A DNA stretch of 64,000 nucleotides from Leptodactylus fallax (GCA_947044405.1 CAMRHE010000076.1:6740001-6804000); one strand, 5' to 3'; shown: positions 47,596 to 59,202, counted from the first letter of the stretch. Notes: a model not told the origin generated them from the letters alone. A program made the numbers and translations.

Positions 47596-48254
47596 GGATA
47601 GGCATCTTGTGACAGAGTATCACAAAATCATATTGTTTTAAAAAGCTGGTCATCTCGTGACACATATAGGAATTATCTAAGTATTGCCATAGTAGGTTCT
47701 TTCTCCACAATTAAATCATTAGATTTCCCAGCACTCCTTGGTGTTATTACTACAAAACCATACTATCATAGTGTTTCAGAAGTGTACAGAGGATGTGCCC
47801 CATGTGTGGTACACCTCAACCTGCTGAGGAGGTTCATGATACTTCATGACAGGAGCTGGGCCAAAGTAGGAGAATGGGCACCTGGCAGCACTAACCCATC
47901 TGTCATTTGCCCTAATTGCCAGATGTGGGGCTGCCATCAGCGGTCTGGTCACAGCGGTGATGGAAAAGGGCCCAGCAGCTGGCACCAAAACTTAAAATCA
48001 TTAATGTGATGTATGTATGTCCTTCTGGGCCCCATTCCATTAGAGACCGACCAACATTATTGTCAGTGAATACTAATGGAGTGGACAGCACCACGGCTTG
48101 CTGCCTGCACCTCTTCCACCTGCGATTCTCTTCTAGAAAAATATGGTGCAAGAAGTGGGGCAGGCTGCAAGTGGCTGAGCTGCCCACTTCATTAGTAATA
48201 ATTACTGACACAGAAGTCCATGCAGTGAATACTAATGTCTGCAGACTCCCACAG
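47591..48254. other. unclassified non-coding DNA
   Basis: TCAGTGAATACTAATG (48063) and CAGTGAATACTAATG (48225) form a short direct repeat. No gene or element was recognised. Confidence 0.3.
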
Positions 48255-48259
48255 AGTCC

Positions 48260-48715
48260 CTTGGACTTTTATACTGTGTGGGGCTACTGAGGAGCATTTT
48301 ACTGTAGACCACTGGGGACCATTATACTGTGTGGGAGCTTCTGGGGACCATTATACTGTTTAAGTGCCACTGGAGACCATGATACTGTGTGGGGGTTACT
48401 GGGGACCATTATACTGTGTCGGGGGCCACTAAGAAAATTTATAAATGTGGGAGCCACTAAGGAGTATTAAACTGTGTGGAGGCCACAGGAAAGCATTACA
48501 CTGTGTGGGGGCCACTGAGAAGCAATATACTTTGTGGGGACCACAGGGGAGCATTAAACTGTGTGGACGCCACAGGGGAGTATTATACTGTGTTTGGGTC
48601 CACTGAGGAGCATTATACTGTGTGGGGACCATGGGGGAGCATTATACTGCGTGGAGGCCACAGGGGAGTATTATACTGTGTGTTGGGCCTCTGGAGAGCA
48701 TTATATAATGTAGGA
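48260..48715 (+). repeat. ~31-bp minisatellite family, array 4
   Basis: About 15 units of GGAGCATTATACTGTGTGGG plus GGCCACTGGG or close variants. Same family as 6900 (opposite strand), 16030 and 37025. Variants with GGGGACCATTATACTG at 48320-48420 form a local sub-array. Confidence 0.88.
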
Positions 48716-49079
48716 TCACTAAACTGCATACCACTATTATTTAGTACAGGTGCCCCAAGTCTAAAAAGATTGGGACACAATGGTCTCTGATGATTCAATC
48801 CACTTACCCACTCAGTGATATAGCCTGCTCACCCCAGATACAACACACAGTCATGTAGCCCGTCTACCTCAGATAAGATAGAAAATGGTAAATTACATCA
48901 AGGGGGGCACAAACTGATCGCAACTCTTGCCAGATGGCCAGTCCAGCCCTGCCTCAAAGATTGTTTTCATGAACCACTGAATTTTAGATACTTTTCTATG
49001 GACATCTAATAGTCCTGACTACCAAGATCCAATCAAGCCATATTATTGGAATGTGACAATATACATTATAACTGTATAT

Positions 49080-49081
<2 letters not shown>

Positions 49082-49123
<42 letters not shown>
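49082..49123. repeat. (TA)n microsatellite, left of Tc1 B
   Basis: About 20 TA units. The tract continues at 50728 after the transposon, so it was the insertion target. Confidence 0.95.
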
Positions 49124-49126
<3 letters not shown>

Positions 49127-50727
49127 TGGGGAAAAAAAAGTATTTAGTCAACCACCAATTGTGCAAGTTCTCCCCATTAAAAAGATGAGGCCGGCCTGTA
49201 ATTGTCATCATAGGTAGACCTCAACTATGAGAGACAAAATGAGAAAATAAATCCAGAAAATCACATTGTCTGATTTTTTAAGAATTTATTTGCAAATTAT
49301 GGTGGAAAATAAGTATTTGGTCAATAACAAAAGTTCATCTCAATACTTTGTTATATATCCTTTGTTGGCAATGACAGAGGTCAAATGTTTTCTGTAAGTC
49401 TTCACAAGGTTGGCACACACTGTTGCTGGTATGTTGGCCCATTCCTCCATGCAGATCTCCCTAGAGCAGTGATGTTTTGGGGTTGTCGCTGGGCAACACG
49501 GACTTTCAACTCCCTCCAAAGGTTTTCTATGGGGTTGAGATCTGGAGACTGGCTAGGCCACTCCAGGACCTTGAAATGCTTCTTACGAAGCCACTCCTTC
49601 GTTGCCCTGGCGGTGTGCTTGGGATCATTGTCATGCTGAAAGACCCAGCCACGATTCATCTTCAATGCCCTTGCAGATGGAAGGAGGTATGCACTCAAAA
49701 TCTCACGATACATGGCCCCATTCATTCTTTCATGTACATGGATCAGTCGTCCTGGTCCCTTTGCAGAGAAACAGCCCCAAAGCATGATGTTGCCCCCCCC
49801 ATGCTTCACAGTAGGTATGGTGTTCTTTGTATGCAACTCAGCATTCACTCTTCTCCAAACACGGCGAGTTGTGTTTCTACCAAACAGTTCTACTTTGGTT
49901 TCATCTGACCATATGACATTCTCCCAATACTCTTCTGGAACATCCAAATGCTCTCTAGCAAACTTCAGACGGGCCCGGATATGTACTGGCTTAAGCAGGG
50001 GGACACGTCTGGCACTGCAGGATCTGAGTCCCTGGCGGCGTAGTGTGTTACTGACGGTAGCCTTTGTTACGTTAGTCCCAGCTTTCTGCAGGTCAGTCAC
50101 TAGGTCCCCCCGTGTGGTCCTGGGATTTTTGCTCACCGTTCTTGTGATTATTTTGACCCCGCAGGATGAGATCTTGCGTGGAGCCCCTGATGGAGGGAGA
50201 TTATCAGTGGTCTTGTATGTCTTACATTTTCTAATTATTGCTCCCACAGTTGATTTCTTCACACCAAGCTGCTTGCCTATTGCAGATTCAGTCTTCCCAG
50301 CCTGGTGCAGGTCTACAATTTTGTTTCTGGTGTCCTTCCACAGCTCTTTGGTCTTCACCATAGTGGAGTTTGGAGTGTGACTGTTTGAGGTTGTGGACAG
50401 GTGTCTTTTATACTGATAACAATGTCAAACAGGAGCCATTACTACAGGTAATGAGTGGAGGACAGAGGAGCCTCTTAAAGAAGAAGTTACAGGTGAGTGA
50501 GAGCCAGAAATCTTGCTTGTTTGTAGGTGACCAAATACTTATTTTCCACCATAATTTGCAAATAAATTCTTAAAAAATCAGACAATGTGATTTTCTGGAT
50601 TTGTTTTCTTATTTTGTCTCTCATAGTTGAGGTCTACCTATGATGACAATTACAGGTAGACCTCATCTTTTTAGGTGGGAGAACTTGCACAATTGGTGGC
50701 TGACTAAATACTTTTTTTTCCCCACTG
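49124..50727 (-). mobile_element. Tc1-like transposon B, complete, IR/DR type
   Basis: A 1604-bp element starting CAGTGGGGAAAAAAAAG, with TA on both sides inside a (TA)n tract. Terminal inverted repeats of about 199 bp (49124-49322 and 50529-50727) are highly similar. Each contains an outer and an inner transposase-site-like repeat: AAGTATTTAGTCA near the end and AAGTATTTGGTCA about 185 bp inside. This IR/DR arrangement is known from Sleeping Beauty-type elements. Encodes one transposase on the minus strand. Confidence 0.95.
49340..50361 (-). pseudogene. Tc1-like transposase with a late frameshift
   Basis: DD34E transposase of the Tc1 group. The ATG at 50361 gives [10 protein letters not shown], the normal start. 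Residues 1-110 hold the paired-type HTH domains with a basic PRK motif at 61-63. The catalytic residues are intact: D153 (WSDETK), D244 (QHDNDPKH) and E279 ([11 protein letters not shown]). After residue 300 (NITAL) the frame continues only 19 aberrant codons to a stop at 49402. One base appears to be missing near 49467, and the expected C-terminal frame continues to a stop at 49340-49342, which would give about 340 residues, the usual length. All catalytic residues precede the shift, but loss of the tail probably inactivates it. Confidence 0.93.
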
Positions 50728-50744
50728 TATATATATATATATAC
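50728..50744. repeat. (TA)n microsatellite, right of Tc1 B
   Basis: Continuation of the target TA tract. Confidence 0.9.
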
Positions 50745-51741
50745 TGAAGTACACATCCTGATAATGTACAATATTGTACAATATTGTACAAACCATATGC
50801 TGCATTTTTACATACTGTATATACAAGTTATAGAATATAGAAAAGTTTGGAGGAACTTCCCTTACGAAGCAAATCTGTCTTCTGACAACAACAATCTATG
50901 TGAACCTAAAAATGATCAGCACAAGATAGAACGTTATCAGTATGAATATTTTATCGGGATGTAATAGATTCTCCTTGCATCAAACATAACCGATTAGAAT
51001 TAGACATAGTACCTACCTGGCGACTCTGGATTGCTCAGCTGCATTGAATACTTAATTAAAAATGATAACGTTCCTATGATGTTATGGCGCAGGCTCTCTG
51101 GCGGCAATGCACTTAAGTAGTCAATATTAAGTAGAGAAAAAAATGTACAGTATTTATGATCAATAACTGTGAGCCTCTGTGTTTGGTTTACTAAAAGGTT
51201 TTAACGTATATGAAAGACTAAGGTAAGAAGAAATAGTGGAGCTGGATACGCGAGAATGGTCTAGAGATGATCTCAAGAAGTTAGACTCTGTTCACATTTT
51301 CTCTTTTCCTTTAGTTGAAAGTATATAGTAAGAATATTCCTCCATGTATGTCTCTAGTGGAAAATTACAACGTATACCGCTATATAGGTATACAATTGTG
51401 GAATGACACGTACATTGGGGGCTATGGATAGGTTTGGTGGATGCTCTCGGACCCTTCTTGGCACATTCACCAAATGTGTTGACATAATAAAGAGTACAGA
51501 GCGTCTAATCTATTCAGTATTGGGATGACTCTTCCTGGGCTGGAGGTAGCCGGAGCCAAATATGGGCTTGTTGCCTCATACAGCTATTTAAAGGGGTTGT
51601 CCATATTGAACAGTCCTTTTCGGTTAAATGTGTCCTTGAAGATAAGAGTTTAGTATCTCTGCAGTGCCACCACAGGTGAAGTAAAGAATTACATAGCTCC
51701 TATTGAAATCATTGGAAGGTTCATGTAATAATTCTGAATAG
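50745..51741. other. unclassified DNA
   Basis: ACAATATTGTACAATATTGTAC near 50768 is a short tandem. 50970-51130 is complex, non-repetitive sequence. 51594-51610 (AAAGGGGTTGTCC) is a MITE terminus without an obvious partner. Confidence 0.3.
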
Positions 51742-52140
51742 AGATGGGAGAACCTCGTGATTGACATTTTGACCCAAGTGTTATGACATTGGCTCACCCC
51801 ATGTTACATCACCCAGGAGGGCGGAAGAGGACCACGAGGAGAAGGTGAGTATTAGTGATTATTATGTTTCCGCACTTCCCCTGGTCTGGAGAGACCCCAG
51901 ATAGTGATTCGTTGGTAGCCAACCTCAAAAGTTTCAGATGTGGACCAACCTCCCTTCTAATTCTGAACGGATGGCCAAGGCCTTCCAAAGTGAGAAGCGT
52001 TCTTTGCAGTTTTTGACTGCACTGACTAGTAGATGAGGGCCGCTTTATCAATTCTGAAATCCATAATATGATGGACTCTTCCCCTGAAAAACTAAAACCA
52101 GTTACCATGAGACTGCCTGATCTAAACATATCAGACAGTA
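51742..52140. mobile_element. hAT-MITE-like copy, left end
   Basis: Starts TAGAGATGGGAGAACCTCG, matching the TAGAGATGAGCGAA terminus at 11930 and the inverted end at 4822. The interior GGAGAAGGTGAGTATTAGTG, then CCTCAAAAGTTTCAGATG, resembles 45570-45700. The right end is unclear. Confidence 0.45.
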
Positions 52141-52317
52141 GAATTCAGAGGAAAGCTAACTATCCTAGCTGCTCTTTATTTCCTACACATGCTCAAGTTT
52201 CCCTTTAAACCTCATCTCTCTGTTCCCAACATGGGTCTTGGTTAAATCAAAAAATTTTGTTACAGCTATGGAGAGATAATTTTTTCCACAAAGCTAACCA
52301 TGCATAGTCTGCAAACG

Positions 52318-52320
<3 letters not shown>

Positions 52321-52357
<37 letters not shown>
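52321..52357. repeat. (TA)n microsatellite
   Basis: About 18 TA units. Confidence 0.95.
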
Positions 52358-52360
<3 letters not shown>

Positions 52361-54760
52361 ATAGAATAGTCTGCGAACTGCATAGTCTGGAGAATTGGCA
52401 TGGTCGTGTGGTCCCTGATGAGATTCCATAGGTGTCTTTTTGCTGTTGCCTGCCTGCATGATGAAGTCTCAGGCAACTGATGTTCTGAATGATCCACCCA
52501 AGAACCAGTATAAAAAATTATTCATAGTTATCTCTGTTCATGTGCATACTGTGGATTGTTCCATACAGGTTCCTGGATGGGCATGCCAACCTCTTCCCAG
52601 GACCTCACCATGAAAGAGTGACCTGCAAAAAGAAACAAGTGGATTTACTTATCAGAATTGGCAACCAATGGATTAGGACGGTTATTTATTATTACATTAA
52701 ATATTAGATGGTGCTTTTAGTTTTCCCTCTGTGTTCAGCATCACATAGTTTATGGGGGCCCTGTGTAAGTACCAATTTTGCCAATCCCAAAAACCAATGC
52801 AATGGGGAAACCCATTCAATTAAATTGGAAGAAGTAAACAAAGTTATATCCTGTATATAGAAGTGATTTTTTTTATTTATAGAAAAATAATATGGCCGCG
52901 TTTGCACCATGGTTTGCACCCACCTTGTGTCTCTCTGACATGGGGCATATGCTCCCGTACATCTGCATGACATATAATATATAAAATGATTAGTGTTGTA
53001 CATCTGTAAACCTAATATTCCTATCAACTTAATACTTGCTGTTCTTGTAATTTCTTCATCCTACCCTTTTATCCAAGATAAAAAAAAAATTGTGAATTAA
53101 AAAGGTCAATTTAATCAACAACCACAGATTATGTCTCATAAAGATGTTGCAGTTTCCTGGGCAGAACTGAGGAGGAGCCCACAGTGGAGCTCTTCATGAC
53201 TGCACATTGACCGTGTATAATAAAGTCCCACATTGCTCCAGCATGATATAATTGTGTCTAAACTAAAGATCATAGAACATAAGACTAATTCATGGCGCTG
53301 CTGACATAGTTTTTGGACGTAGGTATCATAGGTGGTAAGATTTTTATTATCCTTCGGAATCTTATGGTTAAGATTTACCTCTTCCAAAAATTTCCCCTCT
53401 GCCATTCCCACTCTGCTGCTGTTCAGACACTTACTGGTCTCCAGTTCCTGGTCTCATCTCGACCTATAGGAATTGCCTAGAAAGACCTGCTCCGCCGATC
53501 ATTGGCCACACTTGTATTCCACCTGAAAACCATTTCAAAGTTGACCTGCCATGGGGTTGGCTTTTCTTCCATAGAAGGCGGCCAGAACAGCTCATCTGTG
53601 TGCAGTCATGTGTCAGACCCACGCAGATCAGATACCGATGGCCTATCCTATGGGTATGTCATCAGTATCAAACACGCAATTGTGGCAGCAAAAACCTTAT
53701 AACCCCATGGGGCAGATTTTTCGATTTGCAGATCATGTGGATCTCTGGCAGTGCAAACTGCACATCCCCAGCAGACGTTCTCATATTCCTGCCACACAAA
53801 CTACATATCACAGTGTTCTATATACAATACATAAAGCATCTCCGTCAAGGTAGACTCCAATATGACAGCAATTACAATATTCTTAATTATACTCCTTGCA
53901 ATTACGCATAGAAAACAAGGTTGTCGCCAAGAAGAACATTTTTGGTTTTGTCAAAAAACAAATTTGCTAGCGTTGAGACCCTGTGGCGACTGAAATTGTG
54001 CATGTTAATAGCAATCGGCGGAGATGCTGAAATGACTTTTTTCACTACGCAGGTGTTTCTAAATGAATATACAGTAAAATGCAGCAGAAATGTGATGGGA
54101 AGAGCATGGATGAGATAGTATAACAGACTGCAATACCAAATATAGCCTATGGTGCTGTTTTGGGGAAAATAACTTTTTTCAAAAATTCACAAAAATTTTT
54201 TTTATTCAATTAAAAAAACATCTTTTTTTTTTTTTTCTTTAGTAAGCCTTATATCTATACGTAGTGGCGTCTTTAACTCAAAGCAGGGCACTGTGCCATG
54301 TTGCTATTAAGAACAACTGCGCGGTCTAGCCAAGAGAATTAGGGACACGTTCTTAATGAAGCAGTTCATTAGCCTGGAAAACATAATGCATTCTCTGCTG
54401 GCCATTGACTCTAAATATAATGTACTTACTCATACATCAACTGTCTCCCAACATAAAACTTCACATCATGTCCATCAGGGCTTTTATACTTCTAATTATA
54501 GAAATCCTTTGCTTAATAACTGGATAGGATGGAAACTGGAGAGAAACACTAGCGCCGTGGTGTACATTTATATTTACGTGAGCATGTTGGAGGCACGAGT
54601 CACATACGCCTCGACCTTTTACTGGGCTATTACTTACATTAGTGCCGCATAAAGGCCGATAAATACCTGACATTAACCTAATACAGATGGCCAAAGAGAA
54701 TGGATGGAATATGTTGTGTATTTAAAGGGCACTGACCACCTCTAAATCCAAAAAAACTAC
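52358..54760. other. unclassified non-coding DNA
   Basis: Short frames without domains, A/T-runs at 53080 and 54190-54240. 54724-54760 (TTTAAAGGGCACTGACCACC) looks like a MITE end into which the next element may have inserted. No gene. Confidence 0.3.
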
Positions 54761-54763
54761 TAA

Positions 54764-55147
54764 GGGTGGGTTCACACTTGCGCTGGCACTACGGCCGTCG
54801 TGAATCCGACCTAAATGTCGGAAAACTGTGAATAGGGGCTGGATAGGGAGAGGTTTGCGACGCTTTGCTTAAAAATCCATTCACTTCTATGGGTTTTTAA
54901 AGCAATGCGCGGGTGTGCGCTTACACTCTCTGCGCCGCGAAGTCAGTTATTTTCTTTGGACACAAAGTCGGACATGCAGGACTTTGTGTCTGACGAAAAA
55001 AAATGGATTTGCCACTCTGAGCTTTAAAAACCCATAGAAGTGAATGGGTTTTTAAGCAAAGCGTCGCAAACCTTTCCCTATCCAGTTTTCCGACATTTAG
55101 GTCGGATTCGCGGTGGACGGAGTGCCGGCGCAAGTGTGAACCCACCC
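54764..55147. mobile_element. Harbinger-like MITE (384 bp) with TAA duplication
   Basis: TAA occurs at 54761-54763 and 55148-55150. Ends are GGGTGGGTTCACACTTGCG and its inverse CGCAAGTGTGAACCCACCC, 19 bp perfect. Pairing continues inward: TCCGACCTAAATGTCGG with CCGACATTTAGGTCGGA, GGTTTGCGACGCTTTGCTT with AAGCAAAGCGTCGCAAACC, and CATTCACTTCTATGGGTTTT with AAAACCCATAGAAGTGAATG. A 3-bp TAA target and GG-starting termini fit the PIF/Harbinger superfamily. Confidence 0.82.
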
Positions 55148-55379
55148 TAACAGGTCCTTAAAGGGGCACTCTTATGTTTTTTGACTCATTATAGTGTCTT
55201 AAGTACCATCCCCTCAGGACTGTAGGTGAAATATTTCTCAACTTTATTGGCAACTGATGCATTGGAGCAATCAAAAACTTCCACAATAATGGCGGCGCAG
55301 ATCTTACATGTGGGTCTACTGTGGATTTGGGTGAGCTTGACGATGGTATCTCCAGCAGCCTAGGCTTAGGTATGATATA

Positions 55380-57034
55380 CAGTTGTGCTAAAAAGTTTAC
55401 ATACCCCAGCAGATTTTTTGTTTTTTTGGCCTTTTTTCAGAGATGATAAATGATAAATGATTACACAAAAACTTTTTCTCCACTCATGGTTAGCGGTTGG
55501 TTGAAGCCATTTATTGTCAAACTTCTGTGTTTTCTCTTTTTAAATCATGATGACAACCAAAAACATCAAAATGACCCTGTTCAAAAGTTCACATACCCAG
55601 GTGATTTTGGCCTGATAACATGTCCAGAAGTTGACACAAAGGAGTTTGAATGGCTACTAAAGGTAACATCCTCACATGTGACCTGTTTGCTTGTATTCAA
55701 TGTGTGTGTATAAAAGCTGAGTGAGTTTCTGGGAGTTTTCTGGAGACTGTTGCCTCTTTCCTCCAGCCACTGACGTTTCTGGATTGTGAGTCCTCGGGGA
55801 AAGCAAAAGAATTGTCCGCGGATCTACGGGAAAAGGTAGTTGAACTGTATAAAACAGGAAAGGGATACAAAATGATATCCAAGGAATTGATAATGCCAGT
55901 CAGCAGTGTTCAAACTGTGATTAACAAATGGAAACTCAGGGGCTCTGTAAAAACCAAACCACGGTCAGATAGACCAACCAAAATTTCGGCCACAACTACC
56001 CGGAAAATTGTTCAGGGTGCAAAGAAAAACCCACACATAACATCAGCTGAAATACAGGACTCTCTGAAAACTATCGGTGTGGCTGTTTCAAGATGCACAA
56101 TAAGGAGGCACTTGAAGAAAAATGTGCTGCATGGTCGAGTTGCCAGAAGACAGTCATTACTGCGCAAATGCCACAAAGAATCTCGCCTTCAATACGCCAA
56201 ACAGCACAGAGACAAGCCTCAAAACTTCTGGAACAAGGTAATTTGGAGTGAAGAGACAAAAATCGAACTTTTTGGCCACAACCATAAACGTTACATTTGG
56301 AGAGGTGTCAACAAGGCCTACGATGAAAGGAACACCATTCCTACTGTAAAGCCCGGAGGTGGATCACTGATGATGTGGGGATGTGTGAGCTTCAAAGGCA
56401 CAGGAAACTTGGTCAAAGTTGAAGGAAAGATGAATGCAGCACGTTATCAGCAAATACTGGAGGCAAATTTACACTCATCAGCCAGGAAGCTGCGCATGGG
56501 ACGTACTTGGACGTTCCAACATGACAACGATCCAAAACACAAGGCCAAGTCGACCTGTCATTGGCTACAGCAGAAGAAAGTGAAGGTTCTGGAGTGGCCA
56601 TCTCAGTCTCCTGACCTCAATATCATTGAGCCACTCTGGGGAGATCTCAAGTGCGCAGGACATGCAAGACAGCCCAGGAATTTACAGGAACTGGAGACTT
56701 TGTGCCAAGAAGAAAGGGCAGTTTTACTATCTGAGAAAATAAAGAGCCTCATCCACAACTACCACAAAAGACTTCAAGCTGTCATTGATGTTAGAGGGGG
56801 CAATACACGGTATTAAGAACTGGGGGATGGGAACTTTTGAACAAGGTCATTCTGATGTTTTTGGTTGTCTTTATGATTTAAAAAGAGAAAACACAGAAGT
56901 TTGACAATAAATGGCTTCAACCAACCACTAACCATGAGTGGAGGAAACGTTTTTGTGTTATCATTCATATTCTCTGAAAAAAGGTCAAAAAAACAAAAAA
57001 TCTGCCGGGGTATGTAAACTTTTTAGCACAACTG
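55380..57034 (+). mobile_element. Tc1-like transposon C, complete ends, IR/DR type
   Basis: A 1655-bp element bounded by TA (55378-55379 and 57035-57036) and starting CAGTTGTGCTAAAAAGTTTA. Inverted repeats extend about 210-225 bp at each end with few differences. Each holds an outer (AAAGTTTACATACCCC) and inner (AAAAGTTCACATACCC) site-like repeat, an IR/DR layout as in element B. It encodes one transposase frame. Confidence 0.95.
55770..56816 (+). pseudogene. Tc1-like transposase, start lost and first catalytic Asp changed
   Basis: The frame is open over 334 codons from a TTG at 55812 and continues open upstream, but no ATG precedes the HTH. The position where the family start is expected (55770) reads CTG, and the first in-frame ATG is at 55872, inside the DNA-binding domain. 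Counting from 55812, residues 1-110 are paired-type HTH. The catalytic positions read E147 (WSEETK, where WSDETK is usual), D238 (QHDNDPKH) and E273 (SPDLNIIEPLW), with DD34E spacing. The length suits the family. The open frame shows it is young, while the Asp to Glu change and the missing start argue that it cannot make active enzyme. Confidence 0.92.
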
Positions 57035-57036
57035 TA

Positions 57037-58460
57037 TGGGCTAGTTTTTCCACTCTTTCTATCTGTCCTGTGACACAGCAGGGTCTGTACTCTAAGGTCT
57101 CTGATGAAACTATCCTCAGACTCCGAGATATGGCGCTAAACTCTCCAAACTCTCTTACAGCAGTTGTACGCAGTATACTTCTCCCTGTCTCAGGGCTGCA
57201 GCCTAGATTCATAAACTGTTAGAACCAGCTCTGCTCAGAGACAACCTCTCCCTCTGGAAGCTGGATGAAGACTCTTAGTCTCCTCCTACTTTCCAGTACT
57301 TAACTGGCTGGAATGTACCATCCTCGGTGGAACAGCCCATTAAAGGGAAAACGTTGCAGTTACATATAGACAGAACTATATACAACCCATTAAATGTATA
57401 ATACACAGGGCACAATTATTTACCAGTCCCCGCTGCGATGCTGCACAATACCGGATGTCAGTGGAAACAAAGATAATATAAAGACGGAGGTCTTTTATCA
57501 TTTTAGGGCAAAATGCTGTGATTTAGCAGCCTCGGTGATGCGTGCTGCTGTATATAAGTGAATGTACTGCTAGCCAGAAAGCCCTTTGATGGATACACAA
57601 ACTATCCTTCAGATATGTCCTTTTTGCAATTCCTGCCGTATGTGAGATTTCTATACAGCGTCTCTCAGCCTTCGGAATAAAGCGGTTTTTGTTAGAGCTC
57701 AGTTGTCGGCACAAAGAGTATAAAGGTCTGGGTAGAGTATAAGCACATCACATAACTCTGCTTCATTGTGAGCAAAAAATAATCAGGACTTAGTTGACGG
57801 TAAGTGTGGTCTTTGACTATGAGCCCAGTTAGGTGAAGGCTCTGAACTGAGCTTCGTCTTTGTTCGAAAGGGAAAAGCTTGATCTTACGCGCAGGAAGAG
57901 AGTGCAAACAAGCGCTACTGAACCCGCACCTTCGGGCGGAACCATGTCTACCGGAATAAAGAGAGAGAAAATTCTTCGCCTCATCCGTAATGGGTTAAGC
58001 TGGTCGTAGAATAATCCTTAAAGTGAATGTCCATCCCTGAATGCTATTTTTATCTAAATACATCCATGATTTTGTACTAACTGATTACATATTATAGCAG
58101 TCAGTCTTGTTCTCTGATACATAGTTTCAAATCCCCTTCGTAGACATAGGGGGAGATTTATGAAGACTGACGTATCCAATGCCAGTCTTCACTTCCTCTG
58201 CACTGATGGAAGCCTCATTTATGTGCTTCTGTGCTCAGAGATACATGTAGCTAGTGTAGATTTCTGGGATCATTGACGCCAATAAAATGACATGAATGAT
58301 AATAAATCCAAAGCAACTACCAGGCCACACCTCCTTCCTTGAAAGTGGCGGACGAGGCACAAAACAGAGAAAAAAAAAAAAAATTGTGCAAAAATGTTGT
58401 GCTTTTTCATGCTTGCATGTCAGAATACAGTACTAGCACACAAGCCATAATAAATCTGAC
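57037..58460. other. unclassified DNA; candidate conserved stretch near 57500-57960
   Basis: 57500-57960 is non-repetitive and complex (GCAGCCTCGGTGATGCGTGC, TTCGGAATAAAGCGG). 58147-58330 (GGGGGAGATTTATGAAGACT) is a fragment of the repeat also at 140 and 35188. No gene. Confidence 0.25.
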
Positions 58461-58466
58461 TTATAT

Positions 58467-58816
58467 AGTTAAACAGGTATTCATTTATTTCACAATAGGC
58501 AAATGAGCAGTCTGGAGCACTGAGGGCGTTTCCATCATCCCAAACTGCTGTGCTACACATTACTCTGATATGCCCTCCTTCCCTCCTTCCTTCTTTGAGT
58601 GACAGGGCCAGGGAGCTATGCGGAAACCTCGCCTGACTCTGACTCTTGCACCTAAACCAGTGTATTAGAACAGTGTGGGGCTTAGCAGCTTGGAGCAACA
58701 GAACCGCCCTCAGTGCTACAGAGTGCTCATTTGCATATTGTGAAATAAATGAATATCTGCCTGGTCAATCTAAGTATGTTGCTGGTGGTATGCTTCACCC
58801 TGGTGACAGACTCCCT
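58467..58816. mobile_element. foldback MITE, right end TTAA
   Basis: CAGGTATTCATTTATTTCAC...GGCAAATGAGCAGTCTGGAG...CACTGAGGGCG (58471-58530) pairs with CGCCCTCAGTGCTACAGAG...CTCATTTGCATATTGTGAAA (58709-58760). The right end GGTGACAGACTCCCTTT abuts TTAA (58817-58820) and matches the terminus at 39887. The left terminus is missing. Confidence 0.65.
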
Positions 58817-58858
58817 TTAATACATTGAGCTCAATAATAAAGATAGGTAGATAGATAG

Positions 58859-58859
<1 letters not shown>

Positions 58860-58902
<43 letters not shown>
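58860..58902. repeat. (GA)n microsatellite
   Basis: About 21 GA units followed by G-rich transition into GATA repeats. Confidence 0.95.
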
Positions 58903-58907
<5 letters not shown>

Positions 58908-58976
58908 AGATAGATACATAGATAAATGGATAGGCAAAGACAAATACATGGAGAGAGAGATGAGAGAGAAGGACAC

Positions 58977-59022
<46 letters not shown>

Positions 59023-59046
59023 GATAGAAAGATAGATAGATACGAT

Positions 59047-59100
<54 letters not shown>

Positions 59101-59160
59101 GTAGATGGCTAGGCAAAGACAAATACATAGAGAGAGAGATGAGAGAGAGGGACATAGTAG

Positions 59161-59202
<42 letters not shown>
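58903..59202. repeat. (GATA)n microsatellite with an embedded duplication
   Basis: Three GATA/TAGA runs (58977-59022, 59027-59100, 59162-59202). The segment AGGCAAAGACAAATACAT with a GAGA run and GACA occurs at 58932 and again at 59110, so about 178 bp, including repeats, was duplicated. Confidence 0.92.

Noticed and set aside
47342..47596. 84-codon frame
   Set aside because: Runs into a (GT)n microsatellite, has no domain and no partner exon.
49477..50380. 222- and 143-codon frames opposite the Tc1 B transposase
   Set aside because: Antisense shadows of the transposase gene; no independent similarity.
55812..56816. TTG at 55812 as a genuine start codon
   Set aside because: TTG is not a normal start for a vertebrate mRNA, and the frame is open upstream of it; the copy is better called a pseudogene with its start lost.
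58770..59155. Frames of repeated Leu-Ser-Ile-Tyr type on the minus strand
   Set aside because: Translation of GA and GATA microsatellites.
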